DNA of 64,000 nucleotides. Source: Ehretia macrophylla. Taxonomy: Eukaryota; Streptophyta; Magnoliopsida; Boraginales; Ehretiaceae. Of the stretch, positions 10,901 to 21,893 are shown in pieces. The stretch's first letter is position 1; each line of letters opens with the position of its first letter. A model generated the notes under the pieces. The model was not told where the DNA came from and ran no database searches. It saw only the letters and a program-made list of their open reading frames with translations. A program made the position numbers and the translations under genes. The stretch spans positions 38,300,425-38,364,424 of the forward strand of contig CM075771.1 in the NCBI GenBank assembly GCA_037974665.1. The letters run 5' to 3'.

Positions 10901-11455
10901 TTTTAAATTTTTTTTGGCCTGGTTAGGGTTGCCAAGATACTTTATCCACGAAATCTCTATTACCGAATCCCACGGAATATTGGGCAAGACAACTTCGCTT
11001 CACGTAGAGGCCGGGCCCACAAACAGAGGGCATAGGGTTTGTGACCAGGTCTCCGTCGCTCCGGTGCCCATAACTTTTGATCCGTAAAGAGTTACGCAGT
11101 GCACAGCATAAAGTTGCAAAGCTCTCTCAGACCTCTACGACAGGGGCAGCTAGCTTGCTCGCTGTGCCATTTTTGGATCCCAAAATCGAACATTTTCATC
11201 AGTTTCATGCCATTTTGTTCTTTTGCTCTATTTTTCCATCCCAGATCGTACGTCATGAGCTGTTAAAAGGACGACAACCATACTCGCAGGACATCAGAGG
11301 GCCCTACAACGTATCGATATCACGTCTTGCGAGGATGCTACGTTGTTGAAGCGGATGGGTTGTCGTTAAGCCCATTAGGCCTTTTGAATGGGCCATCTCT
11401 CTAGGCTGGCACTGTGAACCGTTAACACAGATAGGAATTGTGCCCTTAACATGAC

Positions 11456-11575
11456 GGGTGCGATCATACCAGCACTAATGCATCGGATCCCATCAGAACT
11501 CCGAAGTTAAGTGTGGTTTGGCGAGAGTAGTACTAGGATGGGTGACCCCCTGGGAAGTCCTCGTGTTGTACCCCC
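11456..11575 (+). rRNA. 5S rRNA: 5S rRNA gene copy, altered box A
   Basis: 120 nt. Changes: C28T, C57T, C61G, G64T, C114T. Three of the five fall in box A. Box C is intact. Confidence 0.92.
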
Positions 11576-12132
11576 TTTTCAATTTTTTTTGCCCTAGTTA
11601 GGGTTGCCAAGATATTTTATCCACCAAATCTCTATTACCGAATCGCACGGAACATTGGGCAAGACAACTTCGCTTCACATAGAGGCCGGGCCCGCAAACC
11701 GAGGGCATAGGGTTTGTGAGCAGGTATCCGTCGCTCCGGTGCCCATAACTTTTGATCCGTAAGAAGTTACGCAGCGCACGGCATACTGTTGCAAAGCTCT
11801 CTGAGTGCTCTACAATGGGGGCAGCTAGCTTGCTCGCTGTGCCCCTTTTTGGAGCCCAAAATTGAATGTTTTCATCAGTTTTAGGCCACTTTTCTTGTTT
11901 TGCTCGGGTTTTCCCTCTCGTATCGTACATCGTGAGCTGTTAAAAGGACAACAACCTAACTCGTGGGACATCAGAGGGCCTTACAACGTGTCGATATCAC
12001 GTCTTGCGACGATGCTGCGTTGTTGAAGCAGATGGGTTGTCGTTCAGCCCATTGGGCCTTTTGAATGGGCCATCTCTCTAGGCTGGGACTGTGAACCACT
12101 AACACATATAGGAATTGTGCCGTCAACATGGC

Positions 12133-12251
12133 AGGTGCGATCATACCATCACTAATGCACCGGATCCCAACAGAACTCGAAGTTTAGCGTGCTTGGGCGA
12201 GAGTAGAACTAGGAAGGGTGACCCCCTCGGAAGTCCTCGTGTTGCACCCCC
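12133..12251 (+). rRNA. 5S rRNA: 5S rRNA gene copy, 1-nt deletion before box A
   Basis: 119 nt, 1446-type subfamily (ATGGC upstream, T38A, lost C at 46/47). Also G1A, G17T, A54T, T76A, T84A, G97C. Closest relative is the copy at 21100, which shares G17T, T38A, the deletion, A54T and G97C. That copy is eight units away once insertion 2 and the deletions are discounted. Confidence 0.9.
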
Positions 12252-12807
12252 TTTTCAATTTTTTTTGCCCGGGTTAGGGTTGCCAAGATACTTTATCCAC
12301 CAAATCTCTATTACTGAATCCCACGGAACATTGGGCAAGACAACTTCGCTTCACGTAGAGGCCGGGCCAGCAAACCCAGGGCGTAGGGTTTGTGACCAGG
12401 TCTCCGTCGCTCCGGTGCCCATAACTTTTGATTCGTAAGGAGTTACACAGCGCACAGCATAACGTTGCAAAGCTCTCTGAGAGCTCTATGACAGGGGCAG
12501 CTAGCTTGCTCGCTGTGCCCATTTTTGGATCCCAAAATCGAACGTTTTCATCAGTTTCATGCCATTTTGTTCTTTTGCTCTATTTTTTCGTCTCGGATCG
12601 TACATCGTGAGCTGTTAAAAGGACGACAACCTGACTCGTGGGACATCAGAGGGCCCTACAACGTGTCGATATCACGTCTTGCGAGGATGCTGCGTTGTTG
12701 AAGTGGATGGGTTGTCGTTAAGCCCATTGGGCCTTTTGAATGGGCCATCTCTATAGGCTAGCACTGTGAACCGTTAACACATATCGGAATTGTGCCCTCA
12801 ACATGAC

Positions 12808-12927
12808 GGGTGCGATCATACCAGCACTAATGCCTCAGATCCCATCAAAACTCTGAAGTTAAGCGTGCTTGGGCGAGAGTAGTACTAGGATGGGTGACCC
12901 CCTGGGAAGTCCTCGTGTTGCACCCCC
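12808..12927 (+). rRNA. 5S rRNA: 5S rRNA gene copy with intact boxes
   Basis: 120 nt. Changes: A27C, C28T, G30A, G41A, C47T. Nothing changes from position 48 to the end, so box A, intermediate element and box C all match the majority. Confidence 0.93.
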
Positions 12928-13484
12928 TTTTCAATTTTTTTTGTCCTGGTTAGGGTTGCCAAGATACTTTATCCACCAAATCTCTATTACCGAATCGAAC
13001 GGAACATTGGGCAAGAAAACTTCGCTTCACATAGAGGCCGGGCCCGCAAACCGAGGGCGTAGGGTTTGTGACCGGGTCTCCGTCGCTCCGGTGCCCATAA
13101 CTTTTGATCCGTAATGAGTTACGTAGCGCACAGCATACCGTTGCAAAGCTCTCTGAGAGCTCTACGACGGGGGCCGCCAGCTTGCTCGTTGTGCCCATTT
13201 TTTGTGCCCAAAATCGAACATTTTCATCAGTTTCAGGCCACTTTTCTTCTTTTGCTCTGTTTTTTCATCCCGGATCGTACGTCGTGAGCTGTTAAAAGGA
13301 CGACAACCTGACTCGCGGGACATCAGAGGGCCCTAAAATGTGTCGATATCATGTCTTGCGAGGATGCCGCGTTGTTGAAGCGGATGGGTTGTCGTTAAGC
13401 CCATTGGGCCTTTTGAATGGGCCATCTCTCTAAGCTGGGACTGTGAACCGTTAACACATATAGGAATTGCGCCCTCAACATGAC

Positions 13485-13604
13485 GGGTGCGATCATACCA
13501 GCACTAGTGCACCGCATCCCATCAGAACTCCGAAGTTAAGCGTGCTTTGGCGAGAGTAGTACTAGGATGGGTGACCCCCTGGGAAGTCCTCGTGTTGCAC
13601 CCCC
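13485..13604 (+). rRNA. 5S rRNA: 5S rRNA gene copy, near consensus
   Basis: 120 nt with only three changes: A23G, G31C, G64T. Upstream reads TATAGGAATTGCGCCC. Confidence 0.93.
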
Positions 13605-14124
13605 TTTTCAATATTTTTCGCCCTGGTTAGGGTTGGCAAGATACTTTATCCACCCAATCTCTATTACGGAATCCCACAGAACATTGGGCAAGACAACTTC
13701 GCTTCACGTAGAGGCCGGGCCCGCAAACCGAGGGTGTAGGGTTTGTGACCAGGTCTCTGTCGCTCCGGTGCCCATAACTTTTGATCTATAAGGAGTTACG
13801 CGGCGCACAACATACCGTTGCAAAGCTCTCTCAGAGTTCTACGACGGGGGCAGCTATCTTGCTCGCTATGCCCGTCTTTGGAGCCCAAAATCGAACATTT
13901 TCATCAGGTTCAGGCCACTTTTGTTCTTTTGCTCTATTTTTCCGTCCCGGATCGTACATCGTGTGCTGTTAAAAGGACGAAAACCTGACTCGCTGGATAT
14001 CAAAGGGCCCTACAATGTGTCGGATGGGTGGTCGTTAAGCCCATTGGGCCTTTTGAATGGGCCATCTCTCTAGGCTGGGATTGTGAACCGATAACACATA
14101 TATGAATTGTGCCCTCAACATGAC
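13605..14124 (+). repeat. 5S spacer with ~37-bp deletion
   Basis: Around 14023 the spacer passes from TACAATGTGTCG straight into GATGGGTGGTCG. It skips the ATATCACGTCTTGCGAGGAT and following segment seen in other units. The unit is 640 bp. The join shares only CG between the two sides, fitting a microhomology deletion. Confidence 0.8.
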
Positions 14125-14147
14125 GAGTGCGATCATTCCAGAACTAA
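14125..14147 (+). pseudogene. 5' part (nt 1-23) of a 5S gene split by insertion 2
   Basis: GAGTGCGATC through ACTAA, with G2A, A13T and C18A. The rest of the gene lies at 18116-18217. Joined without the duplicated five bases the gene would be 120 nt, so the insertion caused no other loss. Confidence 0.88.
14143..14147 (+). repeat. Left target-site duplication of insertion 2
   Basis: ACTAA here, ATTAA at 18116-18120; one C/T mismatch. It corresponds to 5S gene nt 19-23. Confidence 0.72.
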
Positions 14148-15341
14148 TGTCACGCCCCAACCCGGCCTATAGAGGTTAGACTGGGGTATGATCTAAACTT
14201 TCAAGTCACGTCTCGTACTTAACCGTTCATGACGATTTAACACTTAACGTCTTGGCCTAAACTCCAAAATTTTTTGGTAAACCGGCAGCATAACGGCTGT
14301 AATTGGGCTCTTTGGTTTGACCTAATTTTCTAAACGCCTCAATTATTCCAATCATTACTCCAATTCCATTAAGGACTCCTATTTGACACCAACCGATTGG
14401 CTAACTAGTTTACCTTGAAAGTCTCGTTTGGTTAATAAGCCTAACATGATAACTATATCCTGTTTATTTGTCAATTTCCTATCATGCAAGTACCTATTAT
14501 CCTTTAGTTTGCAAATGAGCACCTAAGTGAAATTAGATAGAATTAACTTAGTTGATTGTTCATCTAGTGGTTTGAATGCCTACGATAACTACTAATTAAG
14601 AAAACGAAAGCAAACAACCAAATAAAAGTTCGTCCGGTTACAAATAGTACAATCTCAGAATTAGACCCAAATTACAACGGGGTCATTTACATCAATAAAC
14701 AACGAGCAACATAAAAGAAATAGTCTTCAAGTAGCATAATTCACAAATAGCCAAAATCACGCAAAGCACACAAGACAGGCAATCACTCCAAGGAATCATC
14801 GTTAGGCACATCGTCCTCGGGTACCTGTTCTTGATCTTCTTCACCTGAGATGATAAAAGAGGGTGAGTCCTTATGAACTCAGCGAGGGGGAACGAGAAAT
14901 AAGTTTTGAAACTCATTTTCTGGTTAAACTTATGAAAATCCCTTTCTCAAACATGAATACAACAGAGTTACAAGTACAGAAATACAAGTACAGAACAGGA
15001 ATACCGGTCTTTCCTCCCCGAGGTTCTCTAGGATCCAAGCGGGAGTACTTATACACATAATAAAAAGGATACGGTGAGCTTTTGCTCTCAGATCAGTTTC
15101 AGAATCAGAAGTTGCGGCCGACTTCAAATCATTCCCCAAAACACACCAGGTGGGTGTACTCCGGATGTATCCCAAAAGCCTACGACCCAACTCTCCGAGG
15201 AAGTCTAGCCCCCAAGCGAGAGAGGGAATGGGACCATGGTGGTCACGGTTACACCGGCAAGCCCGATGCCGCCCGGCGTGCGTGATCGCTACCATGCCGA
15301 CAGGAAAGGTTGCAACCTTGTATGCAATGCACATTTATGAC

Positions 15342-15537
15342 AGGTAATATATCGCAGTAGGAGGACAACAAAGTAGGTTGCCTCCGGACAGTCATAAGAT
15401 TGCACATTGACCAAGTAAACAGGCAGGGCACGATAAAACAGGTAATATATCACAGTAGGAGGACAACAAAGTAGGTTGCCTCCGGACAGTCATAAGATTG
15501 CACATTGACATGTAGACAAGCAAGGCACGATAAGACA
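15342..15537 (+). repeat. 98-bp tandem duplication in insertion 2
   Basis: Two copies starting AGGTAATATATC, then CAGTAGGAGGACAACAAAG, TTGCCTCCGGACAGTCATAA and GATTGCACATTGAC. Insertion 1 has the related pair about 180 bp apart. Confidence 0.8.
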
Positions 15538-16446
15538 TGAAAATTTCACTTGAAGGCATATAGAGTTATATGAAAATTAAACGGGCAGCCATGTAACACA
15601 TGTAAAATAGGCCATATAGCTCATTAAGAAGTCCACGTGATCAAGTGATAAGATTATTCAACATGCAATGACATGAATCATGGGTTCGGGTGCAAGAAAA
15701 GCTTATTTGTCAACATGCAATTGTCAAAATCACATTTGAAGTTATAAGACATTAACGGGCAGCCCACTAAGCATATAATTTCCACACAATATCCAAATGA
15801 TCAACACTTAGCAAGACTACCCAGTCATTAGGGTTTCCGTTTCATGCTTAACCGCGTGATTAAACCCTAAGTCAACTCAAAATCATTCTCAAGTCATGCA
15901 TCATTCAATTCAAACATCCTCAAGTACCCAAAACAGTCCACACAACATTCCAACACCACAATTCCAAGCAATTAGTACCACAAGAGAGGTTACATCAATT
16001 TTCCAAGCATATAGCTAGGTGAAACCTTTACTGCAATAGGCTATTTTCTCACAATCAATAGGATAACCAAACAATCTCCAAATCCAGTGAATAAGATGTC
16101 AAATTAAAGCTTAAGAAGTTAACTAAAATCAGAAACAAACCTTGCATCAATTGGAGTTCAGAATCATTAGTTATAACCGAAACAGTGAGGTAACACAAAA
16201 CTGTCCAGATTTGCACACGTTTCAGAAAATGACGTTTTTGAGGTCCTTAGACTCAGTTTTAGCTTTGGTCCATTTCTGACAAAATTGTCCAGAAATGAAA
16301 AATCTAGAAGCACACAAAATTTCACACATTTTGGACAACATTTACTAAGTAAAATATGGTTCGTTCCACAAGGTCAGTGCATCTGCCAAAACCTAATTCA
16401 TTTTTCCAGATTTCCAGATTTGGTCACATTTTAATGATTTGCCATT

Positions 16447-16731
16447 TTGAGGACATTAGAGTCCAAATTAGCTTCGGCATATTTCTGGGAAAAATGTTCA
16501 AAACTGTCCAAACTAGTCGCCCACCAATTTTCAAGCATTGTCAACATCATTTTCGTAGCAAAACTTACCTCGAACAGACTGGTCAGAGAGCTGTCATCCA
16601 TTTCGACTTCACCTAGCATCATTTTCAAGCCAAGATCTTGCCATGCATGGTTGTTTAAGCTTATGAACGACCATATAGCTCAAGTACAGAAGCAAATACA
16701 CACATTTATGAGCATGCATGTGAAGTTTTAA
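16447..16731 (+). other. 94-codon open frame conserved in insertion 2
   Basis: Same frame as in insertion 1, starting MRTLESKLASAYFWEK and ending FMSMHVKF. Against insertion 1, differences near the start are mostly silent, and those in the middle (I/L, T/A, Y/H, C/S, F/V, L/V) mostly change the residue conservatively. Unknown function; possibly not translated. Confidence 0.3.
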
Positions 16732-17084
16732 AGAGTTTTCAAAAGGTGTTAACCCTCACCTTTGCAATCAACCAAAAGATGCCCAAAAACTTGTTGAAGC
16801 TTCAAATCTCTTCTTATTCTTGCTTAGCCGAGATTCCAACTTGGTTTTCTCTATTTTCCTAGCTTAGTGACCAAGCTCTTAGTACATGCATGAGGTTAGA
16901 ACAAGAAGAAAAGAAATGGAAGCCCAAAAACTCACCTAGGGCCGAAATGAGGACTTCAAAGGGCATGCATGTGTGATTTTCGCATCCTAGCTTGTTTGCT
17001 TGAGTTTCTTTGATGATTGCTTGGCTTGATCAACCATGGTGTGAAGAAGATGAGATATGGAAGGTGAGAACTCAGCCCAAAAGC

Positions 17085-17158
17085 GAAATGGAGAGAGAGA
17101 ATGAGAGGGAGAGAGAGAAAATGTGAGGAAAGTGAGAGAAATGAGAGAAAAATGAGGC
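17085..17158 (+). repeat. Purine-rich GA tract in insertion 2
   Basis: GAGAGAGAATGAGAGGGAG and similar runs; counterpart of the tract at 8505-8575, somewhat longer here. Confidence 0.6.
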
Positions 17159-17654
17159 TTTTGCAATTTTTTGAGCATGTGGTCAGCCTTGGGCATACAA
17201 ATTCAGAATTTTTTTGTCTTCAAGATGGAATTTTGAAATGTTAGCATGGGCATAGGTGGTTTGGTCGAAAATGGTGTGAGAATTGAGGTGGTTTGAGCAA
17301 TTTTTTATGCATTGACAAGTGTTTTTGTGTCATGACTTGTCTAGAATTATTTTGAATTAAACATGCATGCAAAAATCTGATTTTGTGTCATCTTTTGAAT
17401 TGTTTTAACATGTGTGTAAGAGAATGTTGGGTATTTAGGGATTTTAGGTAGAATAAAATATAGAAATGTTTGTTGATGAGTTGAATTATGAATAGAATAA
17501 TAGATAGTGGAAAATGTAGGAATAGTTTAGTATTATTTTATTGTTAGTGGAGTTTGTAGAGAATTTGAATTAGGAATATAATATTGGTTAGTGGATTGTG
17601 TAGGATTATTTTAGTGTCTAGTGCTTTGTGTAGGATTCTTTCTTGATCAACGTG

Positions 17655-18110
17655 GTGGCACGGATTCCTAAGTCTAGGGCACGAATTACGAGGTGGGCAC
17701 GAACTACGAGGTAAGACACGAACTACAAGACTAATGCACGTACTTCAAGACTAATGCACATATTTCAATGCAAATGCACGCAATCCCTAGATAAATGTAC
17801 GTAAACCAATACAAGGCACGTAATTCAAGACACGACTCTTAAACCTAGGTTAAAGCACGCAGTTCAAGGTTAATGCACACGAAACGAAGAGACACAAGCA
17901 AATCGTGGTATCGCACGTAAATTAAGGTCATGGCATGTTTATCTAGGTATCGCACGTATATCGAGGATTAGGGCACACAATTCTAGGTTAAGGCACGTAT
18001 AACGAGGCATGCACGAAAACCAAGACAGGATACGTAATCCAAGGTCGGCCATACAGTTCTGGGTCTAAGGCACGTAAATCGAGGTAAGGCACGTTATTCG
18101 GGGTCGGGCC
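17655..18110 (+). repeat. Degenerate ~20-bp repeats at the CA end of insertion 2
   Basis: Successive copies read GCACGAATTACGAGGTG, GCACGAACTACGAGGTAAG, CACGAACTACAAGACTAAT, GCACGTACTTCAAGACTAAT and so on, with spacing of 18-22 bp, up to the GGCACGTTATTCGGGG segment next to the element end. Confidence 0.75.
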
Positions 18111-18115
18111 TTACA

Positions 18116-18217
18116 ATTAATGCATCGGATCCCATCAGAACTCCGAAGTTAAGCGTGCTTGGGTGAGAGTAGTACTAGGATTGGTAACCCCCTTGGAAGT
18201 CCTCATGTTGCACCCCC
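18116..18217 (+). pseudogene. 3' part (nt 19-120) of a 5S gene split by insertion 2
   Basis: 102 nt, the first five being the right target duplication. Keeps box A, intermediate element and box C but lacks nt 1-18. Changes: C20T, C28T, C67T, G85T, G89A, G97T, G108A. Transcription, if any, would start in the LTR-like sequence. Confidence 0.88.
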
Positions 18218-18772
18218 TTTTAATTTTTTTTGCCCTGGTTAGGGTTGCCAAGATACTTTATCCACCAAATCTCTATTACCGAATCCCACAGAACATTGGG
18301 CAAGACAACTTCGCTTCATGTAGAGGCCGGGCCCGCAAACTAAGGGCGTAGGGTTTGTGACTAGGTCTCCATCGCTCCGGTGCCCATAACTTTTGATCCG
18401 TAAGGAGTTACGCGGCGCACAGCATACCGTTACAAAGTTCTCTGAGAGCTCTATGACAGGGGTAGCAAGCTTGCTCATTGTGCCTATTTTGGAGTCCAAA
18501 ATTGAACGTTTTCATCAGTTTCAGGCCACTTTTCTTCTTTAGCTATGTTTTTCCGTCCCGGATCGTACGTCGTGAGTTGTTAAAAGGACTACAAGCTGAT
18601 TCGTGGGACATTAGAGGGCCCTACAACGTGTCGATATCACATCTTGCAAGGATGCTGCGTTGTTGAAGCGGATGGGTTGTCGTTAAGCCCATTGGGCCTT
18701 TTGAATGGGCCATCTCTCTAGGCTGGGTCTATGAACCGTTAACACATATAGGAATTGTGCCCTCAACATGAC

Positions 18773-18892
18773 GGGTGCGATCATACCTACACTAATGCAC
18801 CGGATCCCATCAGAACTCCGAAGTTCAGCGTGCTTGGGCGAGAGTAGTACTAGGATGGGTGACCCCCTAGGAAGTCCTCGTGTTGCACCCCT
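18773..18892 (+). rRNA. 5S rRNA: 5S rRNA gene copy
   Basis: 120 nt. Changes: A16T, G17A, A54C (box A), G97A, C120T. First complete copy after insertion 2. Confidence 0.92.
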
Positions 18893-19449
18893 TTTCATTT
18901 TTTTTTTGCCCTGGTTAGGGTTGCCAAGATACATTGTCCACCAAATCTCTATTACCGAATCCCACGGAACATTGGGCAAGACAACTTCGCTTCACGTAGT
19001 TCCCGGGCCCGCAAACCGAGGGCGTAGGCTTTGTGACCAGGTCTCCGTCGCTCCGGTGCTCATAACTTTTGATCCGTATGGAGTTACGCGGCGCACAACA
19101 TACCGTTGCAAAGCTCTCTCAGAGCTGTACGACGGGGGCAGCCAACTTGCTCGCTGTGCCCTTTTTTGTGGCCAAAAATTGAACATTTTCATCAGTTTCA
19201 GGCAACTTTTGTTCTTTTGCTCTATTTTTTCATCCCGGATCGTACGTCGTGAGCTGTTAAAAGGACGACAACATGACTCGCGGGACATCAGAGGGCCCTA
19301 CAACATGTCGATATCCCGTCTTGCGAGGATGCTGCATTGTTAAAGCGGATAGGTTATCGTTATGCCCATTGGGCCTTTTGAATAGGCCATCTCTCTAGGC
19401 AAGGACTGTGAACCGATAACAAATATAGGAATTATGCCCTCAACATGAC

Positions 19450-19569
19450 GGGTGCGATCATACCAGCACTAATGCACCGGATCCCATCAGAACTCCGAAG
19501 TTAAACGTGCTTGGGCGAGAGTAGTACTAGGATGGGTGACCCCCTGGGAAGTCCTCGTGTTGCACCCCT
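19450..19569 (+). rRNA. 5S rRNA: 5S rRNA gene copy, one of the closest to consensus
   Basis: 120 nt with G56A in box A and C120T at the end as the only changes. Its upstream motif reads AATATAGGA with ATGCCC at -12, and C at -1 is kept. Confidence 0.94.
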
Positions 19570-20127
19570 TTTCATTTTTTTTTGCCCTGGTTAGGGTTGC
19601 AAAGATACATTGTCCACTAAATCTCTATATTATCAAATCCCACGGAACATTTGGCAAGACAACTTCGCTTCACGTAGAGGCCGGGCCCGCAAACCGAGGA
19701 CGTAGGGTTTGTGACCAGGTCTCCGTCGCTCCGGTAGCCATAACTTTTGATCCGTAAGGAGTTACGCGGCGCACAACATACCATTGCAAAGCTCTCTGAG
19801 AGCTCTACGACGGGGGCCACCAGCTTGCTCGTTGTGCCCATTTTTGGAGCCCAAAATTGAATGTTTTCATTAGTTTCAGGCCACTTTTCTTCTTTTGCTC
19901 TGTTTTTCCGTCCCGGATCGTACATCGTGAGCTGTTAAAAGGATGATAACCTGACTCGCGGGACATCAGAGGGCTCTAAAATGTGTCGATATCACGTCTT
20001 GCGAGGATGCTGCGTTGTTGAAGCAGATGGGTCGTCGTTAAACCCATTGGGCCTTTTGAATGGGCCATCTCTCTAGGCTGGGACTGTGAATCGTTAACAC
20101 ATATAGGAATTGTGCCCTCAACATGAT

Positions 20128-20247
20128 GGGTGTGATCATACCTGCACTAATGCACCGCATCCCATCAAAACTCCGAAGTTAAGCGTGCTTGGGTGAGAGT
20201 AGTACTAGGATGGGTAACCCCCTCGGAAGTCCTCGTGTTGCACCCCC
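20128..20247 (+). rRNA. 5S rRNA: 5S rRNA gene copy
   Basis: 120 nt. Changes: C6T, A16T, G31C, G41A, C67T, G89A, G97C. Followed by a much shortened spacer. Confidence 0.91.
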
Positions 20248-20426
20248 TTTTCAATTTTTTTCACCCTGGTTAGGGTTGCCAAGATACTTTATCCACCAAA
20301 TTTCTATTACCAAATCCCAAGGAACATTGGGCAAGACAACTTCGCTTCACGTAGAGGCCAGGCCCGCAATCCGAGGGCGTAGGGTTTGTGACCAGGTCTT
20401 TGTCGCTCCGGTGCCCTTAACATGAC
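20248..20426 (+). repeat. Truncated 5S spacer (179 bp)
   Basis: The spacer runs normally to GTCGCTCCGGTGCCC and then passes directly into TTAACATGAC before the next gene. About 377 bp between two GTGCCC hexamers are missing, one mid-spacer and one at -16 to -11. The next gene lost its TATA-like motif but keeps the CCC at -13 to -11 and C at -1. Confidence 0.88.
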
Positions 20427-20546
20427 GGGTGCGATCATACCAGCACTAATGCACCGGATCCCAACAGAACTCCGAAGTTAAGCGTGCTTGGGCGAGAGTA
20501 GTACAAGGATTGGTGACCCCTTGGGATGTCCTCGTGTTGCGCCCCT
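20427..20546 (+). rRNA. 5S rRNA: 5S rRNA gene copy in a 299-bp short unit
   Basis: 120 nt. Changes: T38A, T79A, G85T, C95T, A101T, A115G, C120T. Its own upstream TATA-like region is deleted (see preceding spacer). It is followed by an unbroken run of 12-13 Ts. Confidence 0.9.
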
Positions 20547-21099
20547 TTTTTTTTTTTTGCCCTAGTTAGGGTTGCCAAGATACTTTATCCACCAAATATC
20601 TATTACTGAATCCCACAGAACATTAGGCAAGACAACTTCATTTCACGTAGAGGCCGGGCCCGCAAACCGAGGGCATAGGGTTAGTGACTAGGTCTCCGCC
20701 GCTCCAGTGCCCATAACTTTTGATTCGTAAGGAGTTACGTAGTGCGCAGCATACCGTTGTAAAACTCTCTGAGAGCTCTACGATAGGGTCAGCAAGCTTG
20801 CTCGCTATGCCCCTTTTTGGAACCCAAAATCGAACCTTTTCATCAGTTTTAGGCGACTTTTTTTCTTTTGCTCTTGTTTTCTGTCCCGGATCGTACGTCC
20901 TGAGCTATTAAAAGGATGACAACCTGACTCGTGGGACATCAGTGGGCCTTACAACGTGTCGATATCACGTCTTGCGAGGATGCTGCGTTGTTGAAGCAGA
21001 TGGATTGTCGTTAAGCCCATTGGGCCTTTTGAATGGCCGTATCTCTATGCTGGGAATTTGAACCATTAACACATATAGGAATTGTGCCCTCAACATGGC

Positions 21100-21218
21100 G
21101 GGTACGATCATGCCATCACTAATGCACCGGATCCCAACAGAACTCGAAGTTTAGCGTGCTTGGGCGAGAGTAGTACTAGGATGGGTGATCCCCTCGGAAG
21201 TCCTTGTGTTTCACCCCC
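21100..21218 (+). rRNA. 5S rRNA: 5S rRNA gene copy, 1-nt deletion before box A
   Basis: 119 nt, 1446-type subfamily. Changes: G5A, A13G, G17T, T38A, lost C at 46/47, A54T, C91T, G97C, C107T, G113T. The most diverged member of the subfamily. Confidence 0.89.
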
Positions 21219-21773
21219 TTTTCAATTTTTTTTGCCCTGGTTAGGGTTGCCAAGATACTTTATCCACCAAATCTCTATTACCGAATCCCAGGGAACATTG
21301 GGCACGACAACTTCGCTTCACGTTGAGGCCGGGCCAGCAAACCGAGGGCGTAGGATTTTTGACCAGGTCCCCGTCGCTCCGGTGCCCATAACTTTTGATT
21401 CATAAGGAGTTACGCAGCGCACAGCATAACGTTGCAAAGCTCTCTGAGAGCTCTATGACAGGGGCAGCTAGCTTGCTCACTGTGCCCTTTTTGGATCCCA
21501 AAATCGAACGATTTCATCAATTTCATGCCATTTTGTTCTTTTGCTCTATTTTTTCATCCTGGATCGTATGTCATGAGCTGTTAAAAGGACGACAACCTGA
21601 CTAGCTGGACATCAGAGGGCCCTACAACGTGTCAATATCACGTCTTGTGAGGATACTACGTTGTTGAAGCGGATGGGTTGTCGTTAAGCCCATTGGGCCT
21701 TTTGAATGGGCCATCTCTATAGGCTGGCACTGTGAACTGTTAACACATATAGGAATTGTGCCCTCAACATGAC

Positions 21774-21893
21774 GGGTGCGATCATACCAGCACTAATGCA
21801 CCGGATCCCATCTGAACTCCGAAGTTAAGCATGCTTGGACGAGAGTAGTACTAGGATGGGTGACCCCCTGGGAAGTCCTCGTGTTGCACCCCC
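21774..21893 (+). rRNA. 5S rRNA: 5S rRNA gene copy, near consensus
   Basis: 120 nt with three changes: A40T, G58A, G66A. Box C is intact. Confidence 0.93.

Larger units (their letters stand above)
9425..14147 (+). repeat. 5S rDNA tandem array, block 2 (7 copies plus a 23-nt fragment)
   Basis: Units of 675-677 bp, the last one shortened to 640 bp. It begins with the right target duplication ACGGG (9425-9429), which also supplies the first bases of the 5S gene. Spacers of about 556 bp carry the same ordered motifs as block 1. Confidence 0.96.
14148..18115 (+). mobile_element. LTR-like insertion 2, probable solo LTR, 3,968 bp
   Basis: Starts TGTCACGCCCCAACCCGG and ends GGGTCGGGCCTTACA. The start and the reverse complement of the end agree at 13 of the first 17 bases, a long imperfect inverted end for an LTR. 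It splits a 5S gene after nt 23. Long stretches, such as the 90 or so bases around 14515-14600, match insertion 1 with only scattered differences. There is no internal coding region and no second copy of its own start. Its target site differs from that of insertion 1, so the two inserted independently and were not copied together with flanking 5S sequence. Confidence 0.77.

Noticed and set aside
14663..15300. Protein-coding gene in insertion 2 (for example the 134-codon reverse frame at 14930-15334)
   Set aside because: The matching region of insertion 1 does not keep the frame, and no known domain is visible.
5506..18115. One large LTR element with insertions 1 and 2 as its two LTRs and 5S units as the inside
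   Set aside because: Each insertion has its own 5-bp target duplication within a different 5S gene, and the DNA between them is ordinary array.
14148..18115. A DNA transposon, because of the long inverted ends
   Set aside because: TG...CA termini with a 5-bp duplication fit LTR elements better. The hAT, Mutator, CACTA and PIF families make duplications of other lengths, and no transposase frame is visible.
18997..19343. Long open frames such as the 191-codon frame at 18768-19343
   Set aside because: The frame spans a 5S gene and most of a spacer, and neighbouring units have stops in it. It is chance readthrough of repeated DNA.
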